Shown in pieces: positions 8,627-19,062 of a stretch of DNA of 64,000 nt. The DNA is from Moraxella sp. K1664. GTDB lineage: Bacteria > Pseudomonadota > Gammaproteobacteria > Pseudomonadales > Moraxellaceae. Numbering within the stretch: position 1 is the first letter of the stretch; each line of letters begins with the position of its first letter. The notes beneath the pieces are model-generated. The model saw nothing but the letters and a program-made list of their open reading frames with translations. It did no database searches and was not told the origin of the DNA. Location of the stretch: assembly GCF_039693965.1 (NCBI RefSeq), contig NZ_CP155576.1, forward strand, positions 124,001 to 188,000, written 5' to 3'. The translations under genes and the position numbers were made by a program.

Positions 8627-9673
8627 TTATTTCATCTTGACTTCATGGCTATCAATACCTTTGGCGGTCATCAACATGTCATCAAGCCCATCGATTTGCA
8701 ATGTGCGAATGGGAAAAGGAATGTTGATATTCTCCTCATCAAAGACATATTTGATGCGTTCTAGCAGGTCGCATTGCACCGCCCACCAGTCGTTATTATT
8801 TGTCCATACATACATGATAAGATTCACCGAACTGTCAGCAAGTTCCGTTACACGCACGATGGGTTCGGGGTCTTTTAATACCAATTCATGCTCATCTGCA
8901 ACTTGTATCATAAGATGGCGTGCGGTCTTGATGTCACTGTCATAACCGATACCAACAGGCACTTCCACACGGCGGTTGGGCAGAGATGAATAGTTGATAC
9001 TTGCTGATGTCATGATGTCGCCATTAGGGATGATGACTTCATGGTTGTTGGGCGTGCGTATGCGAGTATTTACCAGTGTAATCTCCTGCACCGTGCCTGT
9101 CTGCCCGCCCACTTCCACATAGTCGCCACGACGAAACGGATGAAACACCACAATTAACACGCCTGCCGCTAGGTTGGACACCTGGTCTTTTAAGGACACA
9201 CCGATGGCAACTGTCATGGCACCAAGTACCGCCACAAAGGATGTGGTGCTAATACCAAGCTGGTTTAGGGATGCCAAGATGACCGCTGCCAGCATGACTC
9301 CATAAAGCAAATTGCCCAAAAAGCTAACCGCCGTGCCGTCCATCGAGCTACGCACCATGGCACGTTTGGCAAGATTAACAATGCGTTTGCCAATCCACTT
9401 GCCTACATAAAAGATAATAATGGCAAGCACGGCTTTGATGGCAAATTCAGCAGAGTTGGCGATAAGTGTGCGAGTATCCACCGTAATACCGAGCAATTCT
9501 AGGGTATAATCACTGGCGGTCTCTACGGTTTTGGTCGTACCCGTAACAACCTCTCGGGTAGTCTCCGCCACCATCTCGCCTGTTTTTGATGCGGTGCTTT
9601 CTAGGCGTTCGGCGGACTGTTCGGCACTATTTTTCAGTTCGTCAAGAATCGGATCGGGGGTTTGTTTTGTCAT
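8627..9673 (-). CDS. MscS-family mechanosensitive channel
   Basis: The 348-aa protein has a polar N-terminal stretch (1-65), three membrane helices (about 75-185) with the pore-lining Gly/Ala helix 'VLGAMTVAIGVSLKDQVSNL', then the beta domain ('FRRGDYVEVGGQTGTVQEIT') and the 'NTRIRTPNNHEVIIPNGDI' motif typical of MscS. It is a small-conductance channel of the inner membrane that releases solutes on osmotic downshock. Confidence 0.93.
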   Translation of the reverse strand: MTKQTPDPILDELKNSAEQSAERLESTASKTGEMVAETTREVVTGTTKTVETASDYTLELLGITVDTRTLIANSAEFAIKAVLAIIIFYVGKWIGKRIVNLAKRAMVRSSMDGTAVSFLGNLLYGVMLAAVILASLNQLGISTTSFVAVLGAMTVAIGVSLKDQVSNLAAGVLIVVFHPFRRGDYVEVGGQTGTVQEITLVNTRIRTPNNHEVIIPNGDIMTSASINYSSLPNRRVEVPVGIGYDSDIKTARHLMIQVADEHELVLKDPEPIVRVTELADSSVNLIMYVWTNNNDWWAVQCDLLERIKYVFDEENINIPFPIRTLQIDGLDDMLMTAKGIDSHEVKMK

Positions 9674-9697
9674 AATTTAGAGTTTATCAAAATTGTG

Positions 9698-10573
9698 TTA
9701 ATTGGTTACTTCAATTTTATCACTATATCGCCATGTACGAATGATTCTAATCTCGCTAAGCTTACCCATCTCTTCATCAAAATGACCATAAGGAGCAGAT
9801 TGACGAACCGATTGCTTGGCAGCTTCGTCTAATATGGCAGAACCTGACGATTCAAGCAGACGAATCGCTTTGACATAACCATCGGGTGAGATAATCACCA
9901 TCAAACGAACATCGCCCATGATATTATTGCGACGTGCTTCATTAGGATAATATCGATTGGCGATACGCTCAACATGGCGACGAAAATTTTCCAAATATCC
10001 TGCCGCAACCCCATGTGTGGTTGCATTGCTATTAACCGTGTGAATGTTGGATTTGGATGAAAAAACTTGCTGTTTTTGAGACAGTTGAGCTTCAAGTGTA
10101 CGAATTTTTTTACGAATACGTTCTTCTTGGGACTCCAAATCGTTTTGATTTTTTTTGGTATTGTTGTCATTTTGGTTGTTTACATAGCGGACAGACAGTG
10201 TGGTACGTAGATAATTTTCTTGGTAGGCCTCTTGACGGCTTTGTTTTTGCAGGTTAATAATGTCTTGGGTCTCCTCCATGTCATCACTGACATCAGGACT
10301 GATCATGGTTGTTTCTTGGCGTAACTGCTGACGCACCTCTCCGCCACCCTCTTGACTGGCATTTGCCACAAAACGTGCTTCTTTGTTTTTCTCTTTATTA
10401 TCACTTAAAACCGTCGCCACTTCTTGTGCCATCTCATTGGGCAACACATCTGCATTAAAACTCACCCCAAAAATCACAAAGACATGTACCGCCACTGCAA
10501 TAACGGTCGCCATGGGAATGTCTGGATTTTTATCTTGTAGAATATGGCTTAGAAAATCAGGCAAGCTAGGCAC
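9698..10573 (-). CDS. TonB-like C-terminal-domain protein
   Basis: The 291-aa protein has an N-terminal membrane anchor (about residues 21-42), a long Gln/Glu/Asn-rich region with coiled-coil character (110-170) and a TonB-type C-terminal domain ('GDVRLMVIISPDGYVKAIRL', 'SGSAILDEAAKQSVRQSAPY', 'TWRY'). No Pro-Lys/Pro-Glu rich spacer and no exbBD neighbours are present, so it may be an orphan TonB or TolA-like protein. The start is GTG with AAGAG upstream. Confidence 0.75.
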   Translation of the reverse strand: MPSLPDFLSHILQDKNPDIPMATVIAVAVHVFVIFGVSFNADVLPNEMAQEVATVLSDNKEKNKEARFVANASQEGGGEVRQQLRQETTMISPDVSDDMEETQDIINLQKQSRQEAYQENYLRTTLSVRYVNNQNDNNTKKNQNDLESQEERIRKKIRTLEAQLSQKQQVFSSKSNIHTVNSNATTHGVAAGYLENFRRHVERIANRYYPNEARRNNIMGDVRLMVIISPDGYVKAIRLLESSGSAILDEAAKQSVRQSAPYGHFDEEMGKLSEIRIIRTWRYSDKIEVTN

Positions 10574-10693
10574 AGGTTTTCTCTTAAATCAAAATGGTTG
10601 ATATTCTATCTTAATTTGATAAAATTAACAAGTTGGCGATGGGCATTTTTTCATCTTAAATTCTTAAATCTTGTCCAATAACGAATAAAAAAG

Positions 10694-10722
10694 ATGACAA
10701 AACTAAAAAATCCTGTTATAAT
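10694..10722 (+). promoter_or_regulatory. Promoter of tRNA-Ser(GGA)
   Basis: ATGACA (10694-10699) and a perfect TATAAT (10717-10722) are spaced by 17 bp, 11 bp before the tRNA. Confidence 0.75.
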
Positions 10723-10733
10723 TGTTAGGTATT

Positions 10734-10824
10734 GGTGACGTGGCTGAGCGGTTGAAAGCGCACGCCTGGAAAGTGTGTATACGTTAATAGCGTATCGAGA
10801 GTTCGAATCTCTCCGTCACCGCCA
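10734..10824 (+). tRNA. tRNA-Ser (anticodon GGA)
   Basis: This 91-nt class-II tRNA starts GGTGACGTGGCTGAGCGG and ends CGTCACCGCCA. The anticodon loop contains TGGAAAG (anticodon GGA), there is a long variable arm, GTTCGAATC is in the T-loop and CCA is encoded. Confidence 0.96.
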
Positions 10825-10830
10825 TATTGT

Positions 10831-10857
10831 AAGCCCTGAATCTCATCAGGGCTTTTT
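10831..10857. terminator. Terminator between tRNA-Ser and DUF3817 gene
   Basis: The stem AGCCCTGA / TCAGGGCT is followed by TTTTT on the plus strand. Its right arm overlaps the stop codon of the convergent DUF3817 gene. Confidence 0.8.
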
Positions 10858-11172
10858 ACTCATCTGTGTCGCATCTAGCAGTTTGGCATCTGCCAGTTCT
10901 AGCTTATGAATGTATCTTTCAAACCAAAATGGAACAAATGGCAAAACAGAAGCCACAAGTCCGATGACAAAAACTTTTAATGACCAGCCCTTTACCTGAC
11001 ACGCCAAAAGTAGCAGCACAATAAACAACACAAACATCACCCCATGGAACATGCCTGCATATAATACCAAAAATGGCTTGCCCATCATGTACTTTAAAGG
11101 CATGGCAATCCCCAAAAGCAGGATGAAGGATACCCCCTCCAAAAAACTCACCAAACGCAATAACTTTGTCAT
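10846..11172 (-). CDS. DUF3817 small membrane protein
   Basis: The 108-aa protein has three hydrophobic helices and the family motifs 'LRLVSFLEGVSFILLL', 'MPLKYMMGKP' and 'YAGMFHGVMFVLFIVLL'. DUF3817 proteins are inner-membrane proteins of unknown role. It stands alone on its strand. Confidence 0.85.
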   Translation of the reverse strand: MTKLLRLVSFLEGVSFILLLGIAMPLKYMMGKPFLVLYAGMFHGVMFVLFIVLLLLACQVKGWSLKVFVIGLVASVLPFVPFWFERYIHKLELADAKLLDATQMSKKP

Positions 11173-11248
11173 GATTTTTCCTGATTTAAAAAGCGTTATT
11201 CATCAATAATAAAATAAAACAAATGATAAAACAAAACAAATGATAAAA

Positions 11249-11274
11249 CAAAACACCGAACGAGCGGTGTTTTG
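11249..11274. terminator. Terminator after lipoprotein gene
   Basis: AAAACACCG / CGGTGTTTT form a 9-bp stem around a short loop, 30 bp past the end of the lipoprotein gene. Two copies of a 16-bp A-rich direct repeat (ACAAATGATAAAACAA) lie at about 11218-11249. Confidence 0.75.
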
Positions 11275-11303
11275 TGTTGGTATCTTACAACTTAGGGCGT
11301 GCC

Positions 11304-11672
11304 TTATTGTGCAGTACAGCTTACCTCAGCTGTGCCGTGTACGCCTGGATAACTAAATATTGCCATGTCGCCTTTTTCATGCCATTCGCCACCATGACCG
11401 AAGATGCCAGTATTTGAGACGTAACGTGAGCCTGACCCTCTCGTTGCAGCATTTAGAGTAGTGGTCGCACCTTGCAAGGTCAGTTCAACTTGGTTGTCAT
11501 TGGGATAGTATAAAGATGGGGTCATGCCGTTCTCACACGAGAAAACCTTGGAAAATGGTTGATAATCTGGCAAAACAACCGCTGATGTGGCAGTTTGGTT
11601 AAGTGTTTTGGCGTTGTTACAGCCTGTTAGTGCAAGAGCAACAGCCGTTAGTACTAATGCAAGTTTTTTCAT
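11304..11672 (-). CDS. Lipoprotein with MliC-like lysozyme-inhibitor fold
   Basis: The 122-aa protein has a lipoprotein signal peptide with lipobox 'LALTGC' (Cys about residue 18). The mature part has the pattern of the MliC/PliC family: 'FSCENGMTPSLYYPNDNQVE', 'LQGATTTLNAATRGSGSRY', 'GEWHEKGDMAIFSY' and a closing Cys in 'EVSCTAQ'. Family members sit in the outer membrane and periplasm and block C-type lysozyme. The assignment rests on pattern only. Confidence 0.72.
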   Translation of the reverse strand: MKKLALVLTAVALALTGCNNAKTLNQTATSAVVLPDYQPFSKVFSCENGMTPSLYYPNDNQVELTLQGATTTLNAATRGSGSRYVSNTGIFGHGGEWHEKGDMAIFSYPGVHGTAEVSCTAQ

Positions 11673-11781
11673 GACAGCTCCTTAGAAGCGTGGTTAAAAT
11701 AAAAAAGAAAATTAAAAATTAAAAATTAATTCAACCATTGTACGCAAAAATTGGATAAAATACAAGGTAATATTGTTGCAA

Positions 11782-12960
11782 TTATTTCTCTTTTATTGAT
11801 AGCAGTTTAATTTGTGTTTTATCTGTATCTAATTCAAAATATTTACTGTCGATGGCTTTGATAATTTCTTGAATATTTTGATAGCCAAAAATTCTAGGAT
11901 TCAAATCTGGGTTTCTTTTAGCAATCTCAATTGCTAAAAGATTGATAGAAGTCCACTCATTTAAACCACGATAATCTATTATCACATCATGAACGATTTT
12001 TAGCACCTTGGCGAAACTGGGTTTTTTCCTTAAATCTCTTTCCAAACTAAAAATAAACCCTTGTAAGTATTAGGGTTGAAGTTTTTAAAAATCTACAAAA
12101 ATCAGGGTTTGGAAAGAAGTCTCTTACAAATTTTTGTGAACCTTCTAGTTTTATCTCAAACAAATCTAATGCCTGCAATAATCCTGATAGTTTGGCACGC
12201 CTATAAGTTCTTGTATCAAAATCAGGCTTAATGGTTGCCAAGTGATTGCCTAGCGTAGATAAATTTGCCCAACCATCATCATCCGCAACATCTTTGATGG
12301 ATTTATAAATAAGTTGCAAAGTTGGCTCGTCTACCTCAACTTGTTGATTAGGCATGGTTGTTGGTTTTTGATTAATATCACTAGACGATTGTTTAGTGCT
12401 GTCTTTTGGCGGTGTATTTGCGTTGTCTGCTGTTTTATTTTTTTCATCAGTAGTGATGAATTTTCCTTATTATCAAGTATTTCATTGGTATCATTTTCCA
12501 CATAGTTTTGAGTTAGATTTTCTATATAAATAAATTTGTCGCACGCATTGATAAAAGCACTTGGTGTTTGGGTTTTGCCAAATCCATAAACCGTCAAGCC
12601 ACTTTCACGAATACGACTGGCAAGCGGAGTAAAATCGCTGTCGCTTGATATAATACAAAAGCCATCTAATTGATTGCCATACAGCAAATCCATGGCATTG
12701 ATGATCAGCATCATGTCCGTGGCATCTTTGCCTTTGGTGTAGGCAAACTGCTGAATGGGTGTAATGGCATGCGATAGCGAAACATCACGCCAAACGTGTA
12801 GGCGATTGGTTGGCTTGCCGTTTTCATTAATCTCGCTACTCCAATCGCCATAGACACGCTTGACGATTGGCACGCCATATTTGGCAATCTCTTGTAGTAC
12901 AAGCCCTATGGTCTTGTGAGATGTATTATCTGCATCAATGAGTACCGCCAACTTTTTCAT
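11782..12960 (-). pseudogene. NYN-domain protein with OST-HTH/LOTUS domains, two frame breaks
   Basis: Three consecutive open stretches look like one gene. The first (12960-12331) encodes a LabA-like NYN/PIN nuclease domain ('LAVLIDADNTSHKTIG', 'KDATDMMLIINAMDLL', 'CIISSDSDFTPLASRIRESG'). The second (from the A7 tract at 12444-12438 to 12047) and third (12045-11782) each look like an OST-HTH/LOTUS RNA-binding domain. One extra A at 12438-12444 would join the NYN part to the first LOTUS domain; a change near the T5 at 12053-12049 would join the second. The protein would be a putative RNA-directed endoribonuclease. The ATG lies 1 bp after the topA stop. Confidence 0.72.
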
Positions 12961-12961
12961 A

Positions 12962-15649
12962 TCACTCACTCACCCAAGCCCCATCTCTCCACACCAACGC
13001 AAACTTGGTCGCCTTACCGTCCTTTTCTGAGCCAACATATTGCTCGGCATTTTTGCGAGACCATCTTAAAATAGTCGGATTGCCGTCATTGTCAGCTGTG
13101 GGGGCGGATAGTAGATAGTGGAATTTGGGATCAAGCTCGCCTTGTATGGCTTGCAATTCTGCCACTTTGGGCGGACGAGTTTCACGGATTTTGGGGAACT
13201 TGCTCGCTGCCAAAAACAGCCCAGCCGCTCCTTCTCGCAAGATATAATGGTCATCAAACCGTACTGAACGTAAATGTGGCATTAAAATGGGCGTCATGCG
13301 TGGCGGTGCAGGTTGTCCGTCTTTTTGGACTTTACGGGTGTTGTCGCATTTTTGGCAAGCAAAATACGCCCCAAATCGCCCCGTTTTTAGCTCCATTTGC
13401 CCATCGCATTTGTCGCAGTCAATGGTTGGTGCGTCATTGCCTTTGTGGGTTTCAAACACGCCTTTTTCTAGCAAATACCCATCGCAATCGGGGTTATTAC
13501 CACAAACATGCAACTTTAATCCCCCATCCACGATATAGCCGTCCATTGCCGTGTGGCATTTTGGGCAACGCTTTTTTTCTAATAACGACAAAATCTCGTC
13601 CGACTCATCGTCTGCCGTCTGATTGGCAAAGGCTTCTACCGCCATGAGATTTTTTGTGCCTTTACAGCGTTCTTTTGGCGGTAAGTTATAGCCTGTACAG
13701 CCCAAAAACACGCCCGTACCGCCTGTACGAATCTGCATGGGGCGACCGCACAAATCGCAATGCACATCAGGGACATCGGTGGGGTCGTTGGGTTTCATGC
13801 CGTCTTTGGCTTTGGCGGTTTCTAATTTGCCCTTAAAATCGCCATAAAATTCATCCAGCACCGCCTTATAATCCACATCGCCCTCTGCCACATGGTCAAG
13901 TTTGTTTTCCAAATTGGCGGTAAAAGTGTAATCCATTAAATCAGGGAAACTGCCTGTCAAGCGGTCGGTTACAATGTCGCCCATTTTTTCGGCAAATAGG
14001 CGTTTGTTTTCGGTGCGGACATAGCCACGCTCTTGAATGGTGGAGATGATAGACGCATAGGTAGACGGTCGCCCAATGCCACGTTTTTCAAGCTCTTTGA
14101 CAAGGCTGGCTTCGGTATAGCGAGCTGGCGGTTTGGTAAAGTGCTGGCTTGGGATAATCTCGTTTACCCCCAAACTCTCACCCACTTTGACATCAGGCAG
14201 TAGCACGTCATCGCTTTTGGCAGGGGGCTGGGCTTTGGTGTAGCCGTCAAAGGTCATGACACGCCCTTTTGCCTTTAATTCCACATTGCCAGACGACACG
14301 GTCAAGGTCATGGATAGGTACTGGGCAGGGGGCATTTGACACGCCACAAACTGTCGCCAAATCAGCTCATAAAGCCTTTGGGCATCTCGCTCCATGTCTT
14401 TTAGATGAGCGGACAAGACTGCCACATCAGACGGACGAATGGCTTCGTGGGCTTCTTGGGCGTTTTGTTTGTTGCCATAGACGTTGGGCGATTTTGGCAA
14501 ATATTGACTGCCGTAATTGGTTTCAATGTACGTTCGTACACTTGATAAAGCGTCCGCACTCAAAAACGTGCTGTCGGTACGCATATAAGTGATATAGCCT
14601 GCTTCGTACAGGCGTTGGGCGAGCATCATCGTTTTTTTGACGTTAAAGCCAAGGCGTGTGCTTGCCGACTGCTGTAAGGTGGACGTGATAAAGGGAGCGG
14701 ACGGCTTGGACTGGGTGGGCTTTTGCTCACGGTCGGACACGATAAAGGGGTTATTATTTAAAATATCAACCACCGCCATAGCTTCTTTCTCATTGGCAAG
14801 GCTTAACTCTTTGCCATTTTGGCGGACGGCTTCTAGATAAATGTTTTCTTTTGAACTGCTTAATGTATCGGCATGAATTTGCCAATATTCGGTGGGCGTA
14901 AAGGCACGAATCTCACGCTCTTTTTCTACGACAAGGCGAGTGGCAACCGACTGCACACGCCCTGCCGACAAGCCACGAGCGACCTTTGCCCACAGTAGGG
15001 GCGACACCATAAAACCAACCACACGGTCAAGAAAACGGCGTGCTTGCTGGGCGTTTACACGGTTGTAATTTAAGCTACTGGGGTGCTTAAAGGCTTCGGT
15101 AATGGCGGATTTGGTAATCTCGTTAAACACCACACGGCTGTATTTGCTGTCCGCTCCGCCGATGACTTCCTTTAAATGCCACGCAATCGCCTCCCCCTCA
15201 CGGTCTAAGTCCGTTGCCAGATAAATGGTGTCCGCCTCTTTGGCAAGGGCTTTTAACTCTTTGATGACTTTGGTTTTGTTGGGCAAAATCTCATAATGAG
15301 CCTGCCAGCCGTTCTCAGGATTGACCCCCATACGGCGAACCAGAGCGTTATACGCCTTTTGTTCACGAGACAGTCCCGACTCGTCCGCTTTTTCGGCTTT
15401 GCCCGTCCCTGACACAGGCAAATCACGCACATGACCCACGCTAGACCGCACGATATAGCCCGAGCCTAGATATTTGTTAATGGTTTTGGCTTTGGCAGGG
15501 GATTCCACGATAACTAGGGCTTTGCCTTTGCCTGACACGGGGGTGTCCGCCATGTCGTCCTTGGTGGTTTTGGTCGTTTTTTTGGCGGGTGCTTTTGTGG
15601 CTTTGACGGTATTTTTGGTGCGTGTGCTGGGTTTTTTGGGAAGTGCCAT
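12962..15649 (-). CDS. topA: DNA topoisomerase I
   Basis: The 895-aa protein has the TOPRIM domain ('[19 protein letters not shown]', '[13 protein letters not shown]'), the type IA core with active-site Tyr in '[12 protein letters not shown]', '[10 protein letters not shown]', and C-terminal zinc ribbons ('[21 protein letters not shown]', '[11 protein letters not shown]', '[21 protein letters not shown]'). It relaxes negative supercoils. The first ~35 residues are Lys/Thr-rich and low in complexity, probably a disordered DNA-binding tail. Confidence 0.96.
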   Translation of the reverse strand: MALPKKPSTRTKNTVKATKAPAKKTTKTTKDDMADTPVSGKGKALVIVESPAKAKTINKYLGSGYIVRSSVGHVRDLPVSGTGKAEKADESGLSREQKAYNALVRRMGVNPENGWQAHYEILPNKTKVIKELKALAKEADTIYLATDLDREGEAIAWHLKEVIGGADSKYSRVVFNEITKSAITEAFKHPSSLNYNRVNAQQARRFLDRVVGFMVSPLLWAKVARGLSAGRVQSVATRLVVEKEREIRAFTPTEYWQIHADTLSSSKENIYLEAVRQNGKELSLANEKEAMAVVDILNNNPFIVSDREQKPTQSKPSAPFITSTLQQSASTRLGFNVKKTMMLAQRLYEAGYITYMRTDSTFLSADALSSVRTYIETNYGSQYLPKSPNVYGNKQNAQEAHEAIRPSDVAVLSAHLKDMERDAQRLYELIWRQFVACQMPPAQYLSMTLTVSSGNVELKAKGRVMTFDGYTKAQPPAKSDDVLLPDVKVGESLGVNEIIPSQHFTKPPARYTEASLVKELEKRGIGRPSTYASIISTIQERGYVRTENKRLFAEKMGDIVTDRLTGSFPDLMDYTFTANLENKLDHVAEGDVDYKAVLDEFYGDFKGKLETAKAKDGMKPNDPTDVPDVHCDLCGRPMQIRTGGTGVFLGCTGYNLPPKERCKGTKNLMAVEAFANQTADDESDEILSLLEKKRCPKCHTAMDGYIVDGGLKLHVCGNNPDCDGYLLEKGVFETHKGNDAPTIDCDKCDGQMELKTGRFGAYFACQKCDNTRKVQKDGQPAPPRMTPILMPHLRSVRFDDHYILREGAAGLFLAASKFPKIRETRPPKVAELQAIQGELDPKFHYLLSAPTADNDGNPTILRWSRKNAEQYVGSEKDGKATKFALVWRDGAWVSE

Positions 15650-15759
15650 GAGTTGCCTATTTGTCTTATAATGTTAAAATGTTCACTTTATAAGGGGGCT
15701 TTGGCATTTTGTCAATAGTTTGGTAAAATATTTTAACAATTTTATATACAAGTGGTCGC

Positions 15760-16287
15760 TTAGTGGGACGATTTTGGGGTATTGATATTTTGCACGCTTT
15801 GCAAAAAAGTTTTGAGTGCGAGCAAATCCTGCTCCATGATTGCCATCGCTTGCTCGTCTTTGATGGCAAAACTTTTGGCGTATTTTTCATCGTACCAGTA
15901 AATGGTTATGCTATTGGCTTTGGTGGTCAGTCCTTGGATATAGGACAGTAGTGGCTCGGGGGGCATGCCCACACTGACAGGCACACCATCTTCGTTTTGC
16001 CAGTCACCCCCTGTCCACAGCAGGCGTTTGGCAGGCAACTGCCAGCTGTCATCGATGACGGTGTACTGGGCTATCATGCCGTGATTGCCTATCTGTTTAT
16101 CTTGCCTGCTCTCTTTGTACTGCCTTAGCCAATCAGGCGTGGCAACCAGTTTGGGGTGCAAGTCTATCTTGCGAGCAAACATTCGCATGTCGCCCACTCG
16201 CACTTCACTCATCTTTGGCTTTAAGCCCATGATGTTGCCAAGCACAAACAGCACGGCAACGATGACGACAATGACCCCAATACTCAC
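15760..16287 (-). CDS. Conserved-looking membrane-anchored hypothetical protein
   Basis: The 175-aa protein starts with one membrane helix ('IGVIVVIVAVLFVLGNIMG') followed by a soluble part with 'EVRVGDMRMFARKIDLHPKL' and 'AQYTVIDDSWQLPAKRLLWT'. I recognise no family. It lies between topA and the signalling cluster and is transcribed in the same direction as both; nothing ties it to either. Confidence 0.6.
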   Translation of the reverse strand: MSIGVIVVIVAVLFVLGNIMGLKPKMSEVRVGDMRMFARKIDLHPKLVATPDWLRQYKESRQDKQIGNHGMIAQYTVIDDSWQLPAKRLLWTGGDWQNEDGVPVSVGMPPEPLLSYIQGLTTKANSITIYWYDEKYAKSFAIKDEQAMAIMEQDLLALKTFLQSVQNINTPKSSH

Positions 16288-16311
16288 AACTGGCTACTTA
16301 TTTCTTTTTAC

Positions 16312-16695
16312 TCATTTCTTAGCTTTGGCACTAAGCTCAATCAAGCGTTGCATGCCCGCAATCAGCTCTTCGTCATTAAACGGCTTGTAGATAAAGCCCC
16401 TTGCCCCGATTTGCAAGGCTTGTAGTGCTGTCATGCGGTCAGAGAGTGCCGAGACGACCAAAATACTCACGCCCGTTCCTTTGCCCACGATACGCTTGAT
16501 GCATTCAAGCCCATCCATCTGTGGCATGGTCAAATCCATGGTGATAAAATCAGGACGAAATTCATCAAATTTTAACACCGCATCCACACCGTTATTGGCA
16601 GTCGCCACAATCTCAATGTCACTGCCTGCAAAACAACGCTCAATGCGGTTACGAATAATATTAGAATCATCAACAATCATCAGACGATAAGCCAT
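16312..16695 (-). CDS. Single-domain CheY-like response regulator
   Basis: The protein is a bare receiver domain: acidic pair 'IVDDSN', phospho-acceptor Asp in 'DFITMDLTMPQMDG' (residue 54 from the chosen start), Ser in 'ILVVSALS' and Lys in 'GFIYKPF'. There is no output domain, so it would act by protein contact. The ATG at 16695 is preferred because GGAG lies 6 bases upstream. It lies downstream of the CheA-like kinase gene across a strong terminator hairpin, which suggests its own promoter; the kinase is its most likely partner. Confidence 0.88.
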   Translation of the reverse strand: MAYRLMIVDDSNIIRNRIERCFAGSDIEIVATANNGVDAVLKFDEFRPDFITMDLTMPQMDGLECIKRIVGKGTGVSILVVSALSDRMTALQALQIGARGFIYKPFNDEELIAGMQRLIELSAKAKK

Positions 16696-16736
16696 CATGT
16701 ACTCCAAAAATCAATAGATTAAAAAATCAACAATAT

Positions 16737-16800
16737 CACGCCCTTGTGGCGTGTTTTTATAAAAAATCAATCCACAACTCACCGACCGATGAGTTGTGGC
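16737..16800 (-). terminator. Two hairpins between the kinase and CheY-like genes
   Basis: On the minus strand a stem CCACAACTCA / TGAGTTGTGG (16800-16772) is followed by ATTGATTTTTT, a good rho-independent terminator. A second hairpin (ACGCC...GGCGT, 16737-16757) follows. Confidence 0.75.
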
Positions 16801-16836
16801 TATGGGGCGTATCAAAAGTGTAACACGCCAACTGGG

Positions 16837-19053
16837 TTATAGTGCATCAAAGTTAATGATGATTTTCGTGTTCAGTCCCGGCTGACTCTCCACGTTAATC
16901 TTACCATTGACTTCTTTGACCCACTCACGCACGATGTCCATGCCCACACCACGCCCACTGTCTTCATCCACACCATTGGCGGTTGAGACACCAGAGCGGA
17001 ACATGAGAGCATATAGACGGCTGTCGGGCAGGCTTGATGCTTGTTCGGCACTCATGAGATTCATCTCAACGGCTTTTTGACGCAGTTTTTGCAAATCCAC
17101 GCCTGCCCCATCGTCAATCATACTCATGCGTAGCTGATTGCCGTATTTTAGGAGCATTAACGTGATTTTACCCACGTCACTTTTGCCTGCCTGTACACGC
17201 ACATCAGGGGTCTCAATGCCATGCACGATGGCATTTTTGAGCAGTTGAATGCCCACATCTTGGCAGAATTTTTTGAGCTTTTCGGTCATGTGAATGTCTT
17301 CAAAGCCTGTTAAGTTTACCTTAACTTTCTTGCCTTGACGTTCGGCGATTTGGTCGGCATAGTCGCTAAAATATTCATGGAGTCGCTCACGCTCGCTCGA
17401 TGAAAAAGGCTTGGCGACATCTTCTTGTACGACCACATCATTGCTTGTAGTCACAGGCTCTGGGGCAATCTCTTTGGCAACGCTACTGATGCGTTGTAGT
17501 AATTTCTCTACAAATTGGTTCAAATCCAAAATTTCATTTAGGATGACCGTAAAGCCCAAAAAGTCCTGACCCGATACCGTTGATTGGTTACGGATAAACG
17601 CCAGATTTTCTTCGCCTTGCTCGGCAAGACGCACAAAGCTACCCATCTTAATGGCAGATGCTTCGCCTTTTAGGCTGTGCATTTTTCTAAACAGGGCTTG
17701 GGCTTTATTGTGTAGCTGACCTTCAACTCTTAGAATCTCGTTCATCTCGCTCACACGCTCATAGGTGTTGTTGATAAACTGATTTAGCACGTTGATGTCC
17801 ACGTTTAGAATATGCCCGATCATCTCAATCTGACGGTCGTGCTGAGCTTTTTCACTCTCCAAAGTTTTTTCAAGCAATACAGAATCGGTTACATCAACGA
17901 CACTCACAAAGATTTCTTCGACTTCGTCGTTTTCGCTCTCTTGAACACGCAAGAAGCTAAACGACAGGTATTTGACCACCGTATCGCCCTGCTCGTTCGT
18001 GACGTTTACTTTGATTTGTCGCAGTGGATTCAAATCCCCAATCAAATCCGACACCACCCAAGGGTTGTAGAGCTGTTCAACAAACAACTTGGCCGCTTCA
18101 ACATCATCACGCCCCACCATGCCTTGTAACAAGTCGGTCAATGTGATGCCAGCGATGTCCTTACGCCCCAAGATGACTTCTAGATTCTTAGAGTGAGCAT
18201 CCGAGATGACAAAGTTTTTATCAATCAAGAACAGACCTTCTTGTACCGTACCTAGAATATTGGTTGTTTGACGTTGAGCTATCGCAAGTTTCTCATCCGC
18301 TTGCAACAACTGACGAAGCGAACCAAATATGATAGCCAAGAATAGCAAAAATGCAAGAGAGATGCCACCAATCTGTACCATTTTAAGTTGATTGGCACTA
18401 TTTTGAATCAAGCCATTTCGATAGCTGGTAAAGTCAGCTGTCTCCGCTTGTAGTGCACTGCTATACAACCGAGTATAATCCACCAAATAATCACTGGTTT
18501 GCTTTGCAATAACACCATTTTTTGATTCCTTAGCAAAACTATCTAGTAAACCCAAATATGGCGTCCAAATTACCTCAATATCCGTCAAAACTTTTTGCAA
18601 ATAAGCAGAATCTATTGCCTTGACTGTCACTTCTTGACCTAAGGCATCTGTAACTGTACCTCCTGATTTTAATGCTGTCAAAACCTGAGTAAATTCTTGG
18701 GTCTCTGCTTTTAATGCATCAAGCTGATAAATGGCTGTTTGTGACAACAACTCAACAGGAATATTATCTTGAACCACAGATAATTGTTGGTCTTGTTGGG
18801 CAACACTTTGTGCTTGTGCGGTTTGCAAATGCAGATTTAAATCCAACAAGTTTCTAGCCAAACGTTGAACCAAAACCGTTTGTTGGGCAGAAAGCTCCAA
18901 TTCTTTTGTCGCATCTGCAATTCTTTGTGACATAAAGAAGGTATAACCCGACAAAATGATGACAAGTGCAAAAAAAGCCACTGACAGCAAAACCAAGGAT
19001 CGATACTTGGCAACACCTAATTTTTGAGACGCTAATATGGTATCTTGAGACAT
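16837..19053 (-). CDS. Membrane CheA-like histidine kinase with PAS and Hpt domains
   Basis: The 738-aa protein has a membrane helix (20-40), a periplasmic helical sensor region (41-225) resembling the PilJ N-terminal type, a second helix (228-246), a PAS-like domain (about 262-395), an Hpt domain with phospho-acceptor His459 in 'RKMHSLKGEASAIKM', and a CheA-type ATPase with N box 'LLKNAIVHGIE' (N607), G1 'DDGAGVD' (647-653), F box 'LMFRSGVST' and G2 'GRGVGMD'. There is no CheW-like domain, and the kinase is fused to its own sensor, unlike classical CheA. It begins 9 bp after the sugar-binding lipoprotein gene, which suggests that protein feeds the signal. Confidence 0.9.
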   Translation of the reverse strand: MSQDTILASQKLGVAKYRSLVLLSVAFFALVIILSGYTFFMSQRIADATKELELSAQQTVLVQRLARNLLDLNLHLQTAQAQSVAQQDQQLSVVQDNIPVELLSQTAIYQLDALKAETQEFTQVLTALKSGGTVTDALGQEVTVKAIDSAYLQKVLTDIEVIWTPYLGLLDSFAKESKNGVIAKQTSDYLVDYTRLYSSALQAETADFTSYRNGLIQNSANQLKMVQIGGISLAFLLFLAIIFGSLRQLLQADEKLAIAQRQTTNILGTVQEGLFLIDKNFVISDAHSKNLEVILGRKDIAGITLTDLLQGMVGRDDVEAAKLFVEQLYNPWVVSDLIGDLNPLRQIKVNVTNEQGDTVVKYLSFSFLRVQESENDEVEEIFVSVVDVTDSVLLEKTLESEKAQHDRQIEMIGHILNVDINVLNQFINNTYERVSEMNEILRVEGQLHNKAQALFRKMHSLKGEASAIKMGSFVRLAEQGEENLAFIRNQSTVSGQDFLGFTVILNEILDLNQFVEKLLQRISSVAKEIAPEPVTTSNDVVVQEDVAKPFSSSERERLHEYFSDYADQIAERQGKKVKVNLTGFEDIHMTEKLKKFCQDVGIQLLKNAIVHGIETPDVRVQAGKSDVGKITLMLLKYGNQLRMSMIDDGAGVDLQKLRQKAVEMNLMSAEQASSLPDSRLYALMFRSGVSTANGVDEDSGRGVGMDIVREWVKEVNGKINVESQPGLNTKIIINFDAL

Positions 19054-19062
19054 GATTTCCTC

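Noticed and set aside
11218-11249. Tandem A-rich repeat before the lipoprotein terminator as a regulatory element
   Set aside because: Two copies of a low-complexity 16-mer in an AT-rich gap; no reason to assign a function.
15666-15890. Minus-strand 74-aa ORF overlapping the 175-aa gene
   Set aside because: It overlaps the end of the 175-aa gene in another frame and has no ribosome site or recognisable composition.
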